Shown here: positions 54,670 to 64,000 of the stretch, in pieces
Layout of the letters: every line of letters begins with the position of its first letter
Numbering within the stretch: the stretch's first letter is position 1
From: Dryococelus australis
Lineage: Eukaryota > Arthropoda > Insecta > Phasmatodea > Phasmatidae
Direction: 5' to 3'
Assembly (NCBI GenBank): GCA_029891345.1
Contig: CM057009.1
Location: 291,968,966-292,032,965 of the forward strand
Length of the DNA: 64,000 bases
Translations under genes and position numbers: made by a program
The notes under the pieces: model-generated
What the model was told of the DNA's origin: nothing
Database searches by the model: none
The model's input: only the letters and a program-made list of their open reading frames with translations

Positions 54670-57600
54670 TAAGTAATATCATTTATGACACGTATTTTTA
54701 AAGCATGAAACGTATTATCTTAGTGGCGTTGAAGTACATAATCATATGCTTACTACGTGCAGTGATTATTTCAGCAGTATTCCTCACTTACTTTAGACCA
54801 CAGAAACTTTAATAAAATGAATAATATGTAATAGGTACAACTAGTTCAGATACTCTCAGACAAATGTCTTACCGCTTTATTGTTTCAAATTATCGCTGCC
54901 AGACTACGGTACTCTCCAACGGAGTAAGAGCAAACGACCATTTTGCCAGCACCGGCCTCTATACATTGCTCTTCCCAACTGGTCCAGCACCACAAGCTCG
55001 TGAGCGTAACAATAACTCAGCGTTGATCAATCGAAACAAGCGGAACCGTTGTAAGGATACGAACTACAACAGCAACGTGGAGAAAATAGTGGGATAGTGT
55101 AAATGGCAGTGAAACTACTTAATTGTTTCAATGGTTCGTGCTTATCAAATAATAGCACGCTGTCGCAAAATATAGCTGCAGATGTTAATTTTATGTTAGT
55201 ATTTTCCGCAATTCCGCATGATTAACATAGGACAATTGCACCCCAGCTGTCAGGATACACATTTTGATAAAACTGTGATATATCAGAAGAGGCACAAAAA
55301 TAATGCCAACTTATGGAATTATATGTTTGCTTACAGCGAGAAACATTTTTAAGAACTCTGAAATTCAAGTGTCAAATATTAAAATTAATTTATGTTATTA
55401 GAGAAATTACGTGTTATTGTGTCCGAAAATTTGTATCAGTTATTCAGACTTGCAATACAGAAGCAATTACCAAAACATGAAATATTAGAACAAAGAGCAG
55501 TATGAAAAATGCATAATTACAATGTGCTGAACAGTAAAATTAATTGCAAAACTGGTCTCTATATAATAATTTAAGAAAATAAAACAACATTGAGTGAAGC
55601 TACATACGTATAAATACACCGGTAGTACACGTGCTAATTAAATGCCTTCTAGATCCTTGCAAAATGGGAAAGTTACTGTGAAAATTAGGAATAATTTCTC
55701 CTTGACAGTGCAATGATTATTTTCCAGAGTGGTAGAGTGTGTTTATGGGTCAAAGCTCTTAACTTTTCCTCTAAAAATATATTCGAAAGTATGATTTATA
55801 CCTTCCCCCTTAATAGTTTCTTCTGTTTTTGTTGTAGTTTTTAGTCATCAAGACATTAACGGAAATATATTTGAGTAATTTCAGCGTCACGTCTGAATAG
55901 TATGAACGTAGTAATAATGATACAGATAATGACAAAGTAATGTTGCCATTACTGTCGTTACTGCAGGCCACAACATAAACACGGGAGTTGTCACCAGTAA
56001 CTCTTTCATAACAACACATATTACGTGTGCCAACGAATGTAAATAGTAACTTAACAGACTTTGCCTGCTAAGTGTTGCTACAAAAACCACGTGACTGGTT
56101 CTAGTGTTTTGTGAATGTTTGTTGTGTGCCTGTCTGTATTCTGATGTTCGTGATAATAGAAATGTTTTCTGACATACACCTACGAACTTGTACTTTTGCT
56201 TCCCTTCATATGTGTGGGTTAATGTATAATATTATAGAAAGGTGTACTGAAAATGTTTTGATGTTCATTATTATTATCTGTGTATTTAAACATGTGTAAA
56301 CAGGAAGTATGGATAGATGTGATAAGAAGAGTGTGGATAGTACACCCCAAAACAGCACAAAAAGTGCTTGGTGACATATGTTTTTTTTTCTATGGTACTC
56401 GAGTATCACGCCCTCTAGGCACTGCAGGAAAGGGGCGCTGTTTTTGTCAATAAATGTACTTATGTAATGTGAATCTCAATATAATAAAAATATGATTTTG
56501 TTTTTGTTTACGATTAATATTTTTAGTATAAAACAGACTATGTCACTTGCATGTAGGTGTGTCAGAATGACTCCCAACAACACAAATCTGCTCTGACTGA
56601 ATCTCTCTTTAAAAAATAAAATTGAAAGCCCTTCTGATTACACCTCTGTTTGTGTTGTTGCACTCTGGCTGTGTATGTCACTCCCTGAATGTGTTAGCAA
56701 GTGAAGCATTTGTTTACATAACAGTTTCCTAGCATTTGGATCTCCCACTCTTATTCTGCTATCTGTTCGGGTGCACACATTCTAAAGTCACAGTACAAGT
56801 TCTGCTGATTGGACTAGCGAACCCACTCCATTTGGTAGACGGAACGCTTCTGCTCAGCTGTTCTTCTGTTTTATAGAACGTCTCCCTATTTGGAAGACTA
56901 CGATTTCGAAAGCTTTCCTCAAGCAGGCGTCTTGCTGGTACAGAACTACATTCCGCAAACCCTTAACAGCTTTACAGCTCACTCCCACTAATTATTTGTA
57001 AATTTACCATATCAGTGTATACGTATAGAGTGACACATCGTGAATGGTAAATTATTTCCCCATACATCCACGGCAACGTTCCTACAGTTGCTCAGGAAAC
57101 AGTTAAATGCGCAGGGAAGTTCCCAACTTTGTATGGTAGCGATGCTAAACATTCCCACATTTTCAGCCTGATGCGTAGTACTATATCCATACACTGCACA
57201 GGTTAAAAATTTATATTACTGTTAAGGAAGTATACCAGAAATTTTTTTACAGCGATGTTGCGATTGGAACACGTCTCCTTGAATTAATGTCTTTTGAAGA
57301 GACGTGATGAGCAGATTCAGCTATTAACATTTTCGTCCGAACTTAGTTTTACATCTACAGTAAAATGGGCCTTGGAAAACACACTTCAAGTTGGTATTTA
57401 TTACCTAATTATACACTTTAGACAAACAATACAGTTTCAACTTCCACCATTGGCTAAGTGAAATTGGCCAGTTATTTGGGAAATAACGAATTTTGGACTA
57501 ACTCTATAAAGAATTTTTGTGTTGTTATCAGGTCTGCTATTCATATCCCACGTCCTTCCCGCATAAATCCCCACCTCATATCATAAATGTATACATAATG

Positions 57601-58915
57601 TATGAATATTTATAATTCATATATATATATAAAGAATGTTAATTTGTGAGGTAAACAAGTAACGTGTGGGTAGTAAGTCTAAAAACCGTAAGCATATGTG
57701 TCCTCCTGTATCATTACGAATTACAGGCCTGCTTGTTTCAGCTGTTGGCAGTTCTTCCATACCTGTTTGTGTACAGATTGTGGTTAGATTTTAAATTTGA
57801 AGAACGTGTTTCTACAGCTTGTTCGCAGTAAATGAAATACTTTTCAAACCAACATTGACAAAAAAAAATATCCCTGTCCTTAAATTGCATGCGTTTTCGC
57901 GTACACAATGACTGGCAAGCTCCAAACCAGATGACAGCAAAGACAAAAATTACTCCCACGCATAACGTCACGTTCAAAGATTCGCATTTAAATATTTGAT
58001 AGCTGGTTTTCTATAGTTCAGTTTTTTTTTTCTCGACGCATATCTCATAAGCAACATATTTAATTTCCTAACGATTTCATGGTTACACAGTACATCTGAT
58101 AAATTCATGATAATGTTAATTTTAAATATTGTGGGAATTTACCTACTAGACAGAATATTATGCCCTAAAACGGGATTTTAAAAGTGCTAAATTAATAGCT
58201 ACCGTCGACGGACTGTCGACATTCATCTCATGTCGGATTCCAAACACTGCTGATACTAGCTGAACCAGGCCTGTTTATCTTTACAAAAGGGACTGTAACC
58301 ATTGATTATCACATTCGCCGACCTTGGAAGGGCTCGCATGCTGAAACGACCCCGGAATACTTACGTTCACAGAAAAGAAGTTAGGATCTTCAGTATACTA
58401 TCCACGCTATGTGTGTGTATATATACATATATAAACACGCTCTATATAAGAATGTACACTACTACAAGCATTATGCTTGCTGTATGTTAATTTGGGAGTG
58501 CAAGAAGACTAAAACGGTAAAGTAAGATACAAAAATACACGCGTCTGTGTGTCTTTCCCCCGGGTTTTAATTGGTGACAACAACTCGAATATCTGATTGT
58601 ACCTTTTCGCCGGTATATTAGTAGGGTAAAAATTATACTGTTGTGAGTAAACTGGAATATCATACACCGGGTGTTGGCCGTTGGTCTTCCTCTTTCTACC
58701 AGTACTTCTTCTTTTAGTTTTTATTTTATTAAATGAAGAAACTCTTCCCCCTCCCCCTCCTCCCACAAGATTCTATCCAGCTAAAAGTGATTTAAAATGT
58801 TAAAATAAACTGTCGCTGTAAAACTACCTTCTGCAGGTGTGTGTTTCGCAGAAATAAGAATACCAAATTATTTAAGGTTGTATGCATTTTTAGAGTCGTG
58901 GGGTGATTTATGCAC
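54670..58915. other. unannotated AT-rich stretch
   Basis: No gene recognised. A weak remnant of family 1 (ATAATGTTAATTTTAAATAT ... TTTTAAAAGTGC) may lie at 58105-58190. Confidence 0.45.
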
Positions 58916-58921
58916 ATATAA

Positions 58922-59307
58922 AGGCTGTTCACGATAAAGTGAGCACTTTTGAAATCAACGTTAGAAAAATGTTACTGCCCCTACATGCACATATTTTAAC
59001 GGACGCCCTGAGTGACATGCGCCCTGTAAAGTTGGTAACGATGGTCGGGAAGTGGTTCCGTATGTTAACGTCGAATAAAAAGTGTTCGATGGCCATTTGT
59101 GATAACTTAAATTATTTATTTCGCTTTCTGGTTTTATAAATGCATCTAAGTGTGAAAATGAACTGATTAGTTTAAACATTGACAATTATAATAATTTTAC
59201 AGTTTCGCCTGACCGACGCATGAATCAAGTGATGATGCCTGTGACAATGTTAATCTTCCATAAGGCGGAAGGATACTCAGTGTGCATACTAGTAGATATT
59301 AAGCAGG
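58922..59307 (+). mobile_element. MITE family 1, right end lost
   Basis: It starts AGGCTGTTCACGATAAAGTG after TATA, with CCTGAGTGACATGCGCCCTG and GACCGACGCATGAATCAAGT inside. It stops at GATATTAAGCAG, where the next element begins, so the last ~40 bases are missing. Confidence 0.9.
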
Positions 59308-59600
59308 TAGCGTATAGTTCGAATGCGCGCGGTACACGAGCGGACAGGGAATCGTTCCGCTTATGACTGAGAAGCGTGGAGCCGGGACAGGTCAAGCGCG
59401 GCACACCCACGTTCTCTGGATACAGGAAGGGAAACTGCAGTGGTCTGCCACTGTCCTCTGCAGTTTGCAAGCGAGCCGGATCCAGTGTCCGCTCGGGAAA
59501 CCGCTGAACTCGTGCGTGGTGGGGAGGAAATCAAACCCGGGACCTGCCACGCGAAAGCCGACGAAGCCGATCGCTACCGCAGCATAGTTAAGTCTGCAGA
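59308..59600 (-). mobile_element. tRNA-derived SINE, second family, inverted
   Basis: On the minus strand CTGCGGTAGCGATCGGCTTC (A-box region) and GTCCCGGGTTTGATTTCCTC (B-box region) are spaced as in a tRNA. The body GC-rich sequence then runs to CGCGCGCATTCGAAC. It is markedly GC-rich for this window and abuts the truncated MITE. Confidence 0.65.
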
Positions 59601-60059
59601 AGCGTGACGGCGTCGCGGTTCCTTTTGGGTGCGCGTGTGCCCACATTCGCTAATTGGCTGCGCGATCTCTGGCAGTGGACCTTGTGTCTAATGGGCTACT
59701 GTGCGCAACGGAAAATTAGATATGGTCTGTTCGCGGTCTCTTCGTACTTTTGGAATGAAGGCTTTGAAAAAAACATACCATGTATGGCGTGTTCGGTTGT
59801 TTCCTAACTATAGCATGTATCACGAGCGTTTTAAACTAGCGTTAACATAAAGGTAACCGATTTTCCGTCAAATCGAACTCTTACTCTTATTTTATCTATA
59901 AATTATAATATTATTTTTATAATTAATATTAACAAAACAGAGAAATAATATGTGTGTTGGCAGTGCCTATTAAGAAAATGTTCTTATGCAAAATATCGTT
60001 AAACTGTTTGCGCACGTATACCGAGCGTGGTCCTTTTGGTGTAATTCCCTAGACTTGCT

Positions 60060-60610
60060 TAACCCATTCAAACCCAGTGTACACAACTGATTACATTACC
60101 CACGTATAGATAACTTTTGGTCGGTACTGTACACTGCGGAGCTCAATGACTAATGATCTTGCTTATTGGTAGAGACCTGAAGAATTTGCGGATTCATTTT
60201 GGGACAGGCTAGAATTCGAACCACGTGCTTTTATATAACATTATCCATTGGTCCACACGGAGTTTGGCACCTCCTGGAGAACGGTGTCCAATTGTCGCCT
60301 TCAACTGTGACAGCAGACAAACCAATGTGCAGTTGATATCGGCATATTTGTACATAAGACTGTAGAGTCTAGCCTGTAGGTCATTGAACTCGCGAATTTT
60401 TCAGTTCTCTACCTATGGTAAATAATTCGCAAAACGTCGTAATGGTCTAGGCCATAACTGGCTAATATTACTGTAGCCGAACATATACCCTACAGCTCAC
60501 TGGCTGTGATAACGAAACTAGTTTTGTGTTAACTTAAATACAGCGCGCTTCATAAATTTTTTTGTTCGCAACACGTGAAACTTCAAATTAAAGTAGGTCT
60601 GAAAGGGTTA
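60060..60610 (-). mobile_element. MITE family 4, inverted, split by a family 2 insertion
   Basis: TTAACCCATTCAAACCCAGT at the left and AAGTAGGTCTGAAAGGGTTAA at the right give TTAA on both borders. The body reads as the reverse of family 4 (GGTAAATAATTCGCAAAACG, CCTACAGCTCACTGGCTGTG), interrupted at a TA by the element at 60171-60411. Confidence 0.9.
60171..60411 (-). mobile_element. MITE family 2 nested in family 4
   Basis: It runs from AGAGACCTGAAGAATTTGCG to CGCGAATTTTTCAGTTCTCT, with TA on both borders. Removing it restores a continuous family 4 body, which shows the target site. Confidence 0.93.
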
Positions 60611-60619
60611 AGCTTTGTT

Positions 60620-61960
60620 TGTGTGAGACGGAGGAATACCCTGAAAGTAGAACTTTGGCAAGGCTTCAGAAACGTTGGAAGTAATCGTGAACGGACTATA
60701 CTGTTTGGGCTAACGCCTAGCGAGTAGTTAGCGGGCGGTGGTTCGCGAACTGAGTTGCGCCATGTTGCAAACCAGTATCACAATTTTGGTGGCATGTGGC
60801 CAGTTTCGCTTCTGTATTAGACTAATTATTCTCTGACTTACAACACTGAGATAGGCGTGATGCACGAATAGTTGACGAAAAGGAAGAAAAAAATAATTTT
60901 TGTTATTTCTAATGCTTTAGTGTAAAATTATTGTTTTTGATTAAAGCTATAATATAACCTTAGACAAATTGTTGGTTTGATTTAATGCCAAATAGGCACA
61001 CACTTCCTTTATATTCTTATACGTGAAGGTATGTGTAAATATTGATTTATAATTTTTAATGAAATTTTGAAGAATAGTTATTTATGAAAACAACAATTTA
61101 TTAGTAATTATTCTATACCTAAAATCTTGGTAGCCCAACTTATTTGCAAGTTACCTGTGTCTGCTAATGGGATTTAGGATATGACTATCAGAATATTAAG
61201 GCGACGATTTCCCTCTTGACAATTATTGGGAGAAGGAGATAAACACATGGATCTCCTAGAGTTGGCGCCTATGAAACATAAATAACTTCCCCATATGACA
61301 AATCAACTTTCTTACTGCCAGGTATAAGAGACATGGTAATGACCGCGAGCCAAACGAAGCTAAAATAACCAAAGAACGGTTTTAGTCCGTATTTTAGCTA
61401 TAGAATGAAGAAAAAATAATTTGTCTTGGAATTAGAGCAAATTTTACACATTGTGGTATATGATGATTGCAGCAGTTACAAGTTTCTAATTTCTTGTATT
61501 GACAACCATTTGTAGATATTGTCTTCTGTGCACTCATGTTCTTTGCTGGATGTGACGGAAATAGATGCAGCTTAGAAATATTTGGAGTTATTTGGATACA
61601 GCATATAAATGCAGCACCTGCCAATTCTGCAGTAGTTCCTCAGGAGTTTGGAGTGTTGGATATTACTTTTAAGGAGTGTTCTGCATACTGCATGCATTAT
61701 TGACAATACTTGAGTACAGGAAGCTTTGCTTCCTATCAGAGTACCTTCGCACTAAAGTATAGATTGTTTTTAAGGGTGAAGCTCATGCTATCCGAAGCTT
61801 GTGAGTTTTTAGATAATTCTGACGCGACCCTAAATATCGTCCGGGTTCCCTTCCCATTTTGGTGTCATAGGGTTCAGATACTTTCAGCAAGCACCAGGAA
61901 TCATAACCCTACAAATGAAATAGTTTTCATTTTCAGCCTTCATTACCACATACAAGGTGT
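60620..61960. other. unannotated stretch
   Basis: No gene or shared repeat recognised. Confidence 0.5.
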
Positions 61961-61968
61961 TTTTTTGT

Positions 61969-62387
61969 AGGCTGTTCGCGGTAAAATGAGCACTTTTGAA
62001 AACCCTGCTTAAGATCTACTTCTATGCACGTTGTGTATTCACGCGCCTTATGTAAACTTAACATAGCCATGGGCCTTATTACTTTATTCATGCGTCGGTC
62101 AAGTTCAACTGTGAAATGATTAGAAAAGTGAATATTTAACAAATCTTCTCATTTTACTGGTGGATGCATTAAAAAACAACAGAATTCGAAATAAATAATT
62201 CAAGTTATCACAAATCGTTACCTAATATTTTTTACTCGACGCTAAGATATGTAACTACTTTCCGTCCCGTGTTACCAACTTTACTGGACGCATGTCACTC
62301 ATTACGCCCGTTAAAATATATGCAGGCAGGGACAGTGACTTTTTATAAGGTTCATTTAAAAAGTGCTCACTTTATCGTGAACCGCCT
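61969..62387 (-). mobile_element. MITE family 1, inverted full-length copy
   Basis: Starts AGGCTGTTCGCGGTAAAATG and ends TTTATCGTGAACCGCCT, with TA flanks. The reversed landmarks ATGGGCCTTATTACTTTATT and GTTACCAACTTTACTGG are present. Confidence 0.9.
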
Positions 62388-62389
62388 TT

Positions 62390-64000
62390 AATAACATGTA
62401 TAAAATAAAACAACGTCAGCTATGAGCTAATATAAGCAATAAATTCTAGTATCAAAAGATTTGGAGAGGTCTTCTTGTATTTTTTTCATTTAAGTCGAAG
62501 TTAGGCAAAAGAACGCAGGTAGTACGCAAATTCACATAACTGCGTGCACAACAATTTGCACATCACGATGGCAAACGTAACTGGCGCGCCATGTGGAGAG
62601 AGCCTGCACAAAGGACACCATAAACTCGAGGTACGTGGGCGCCGCTAGTGGTTGCATGTTAGTACACTGCTTGAACAACGGAGGATTAGCGCTTGAGTAC
62701 TAGAGGCTACCAGTAGTGATTGTATTTTATTTCCAGCAAACATAAACAACTATATTGGCTACGGAGGATCTTCGCGTATCTTCATAGTGCTTTATGTATA
62801 CTCTGCCTCATACAAGGTGGTAAGATTTTGACAGTCAGTGAATGGCAACTTGACGTATACGAAACAAAGTGTCGTTTACAAAATCGTGTATCAGCTGATG
62901 CACGAACGAACCAAAGTTAATATTAAGTTCGATATTCTTAGTTCACTGGCGACGCACTTCAGACAAGTACAAAATACGTGACAAGAAAGAGTTCCTATAT
63001 TAATTAATATATTTTAATTTACGTGGTCACAAAACAGCGGTTGTAAGTGTTGCAAACTAATCTTCGTGCTAAAGCAGTAATATATTGGTGTTCAAAATGA
63101 AATGCACAATGAAACGATTCGTAGCCGGAAGAAACACGACTTCAAACCTTAGATCTTTTCATGTCGTATTCCCACTGTCCATCCATACTTTCTATATGCT
63201 TCACATTAATCCCAAAAGCCTAGATAAATATTGCATGGTAATAATGAATATTTTTCTCAAATAATTTCACGAAATATATATTTAAAATTCGTGTCGTTTC
63301 GAGACAGTTATAGGAGAAAAATCAAGTTTTGAATAGCAGGATAGAGGTGGCGAACCTGCTGCTATCTGTTGGTACCACGCTTGGCTCATACGCTTTACAA
63401 TGTCGTACGCGCCATCAGTGTGCGCTTTCTCGAACCTAACCAGCTATGAATAGCTTTTGTATGTAAAATGATACATTTACAAACAGATACCAATAGTTTT
63501 ATTTTTCCGTGAGCTCTGCATACTTTTTAAAGTAACATATATTTCGTGTACAGCAATTTTGATTAATAGCTAGAGACTAGGGCTGGTGTCAATGACAGGT
63601 TCATATCAGAGCAAGTTTTTTTTCTAAACTAATTCTACAACTCTATTCCATGGCCAGCCTAGTTCGTCAAGTTAAGTCACTGACACTGCTAGACAACTTA
63701 AGATTGTGCCTCATGCCTGGATTCTCGATGAGATTTAAACTTATCTCACACTGTTAAATAAAGGCTCGATGATTGTATATGGCATACAAAAAAATTTAGC
63801 CACATAATGGAATAATACTGATTGGAAAAAACACGTGGAATCCGTAATTAGTGTGTAAATATGAAACGGTACAAATCCCTGAATTAGGATATTCGTAACA
63901 AAATCAAAAGTAGCTAACGTTCTTAGTATATCAAATATCTAAAGGAGGAATATTTATGACTTGGAAATTTTGAGTTAACCGAGGTTAGCTTTCTTACGAT
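62390..64000. other. unannotated right end of window
   Basis: No gene or shared repeat recognised up to the window edge. Confidence 0.5.

Noticed and set aside
58922-59139. Repeated short frames starting near the MITE family 1 left end (also at 43678, 61933, 15529)
   Set aside because: Similar peptides occur only because the MITEs are copies; frames are short, interrupted and on both strands.
59225-59646. Overlapping 74-84 codon frames on both strands
   Set aside because: They fall in a GC-rich tRNA-derived SINE.

Overview
This window is animal, most likely insect or other arthropod, nuclear DNA. It is AT-rich and almost free of long open frames. It is packed with small TA- and TTAA-flanked inverted-repeat transposons, tRNA-derived SINEs, microsatellites and decayed transposase and copia remnants. 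The only host-gene evidence is one exon-like segment encoding half of a fibronectin type III domain (48846-48960, +), plus two weaker exon candidates (5128-5457 and 47593-47785). The species cannot be named from sequence alone.

The most notable content is two unrelated-looking copies of a virus-like Polinton/Maverick (adintovirus-like) element. Element 1 fills 1 to about 4440 and runs off the left edge. It is very AT-rich and badly decayed, but relics of a DUF8207-type protein, a parvovirus-type phospholipase A2-like protein, a hydrophobic/basic core protein, an adenovirus-type protease and a capsid-like protein can still be read. Element 2 (37439-46440) is bounded on both sides by inverted repeats of about 1 kb. 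Minus-strand genes, in transcription order: PLA2-like, core X-like, protease, minor capsid-like, major capsid-like. Plus-strand genes: zinc finger plus packaging ATPase, a coiled-coil-like protein, a DUF8207-type protein, integrase. No family B DNA polymerase is visible, which fits its short length. Most genes carry stops and frameshifts; the PLA2-like frame is intact.

Five promoters of element 2 can be read from sequence. In each, a TATA box begins 33 bases before the A of an arthropod-type initiator. Two of these promoters overlap back to back between the PLA2-like and ATPase genes. A 59-base candidate intron lies directly before the PLA2-like ATG.

Layout: 1-4440 element 1; 4535-8600 three DNA-transposon relics and a possible exon; 9.5-22 kb a dense field of SINEs and four small-transposon families, some nested; 22-37 kb mostly unannotatable AT-rich DNA with a compound microsatellite, a Tc1/mariner-type relic and a copia reverse-transcriptase relic; 37.4-46.4 kb element 2; 46.5-58.9 kb apparent intron/intergenic DNA around the FN3 exon; 58.9-64 kb more small transposons, one nested inside another.
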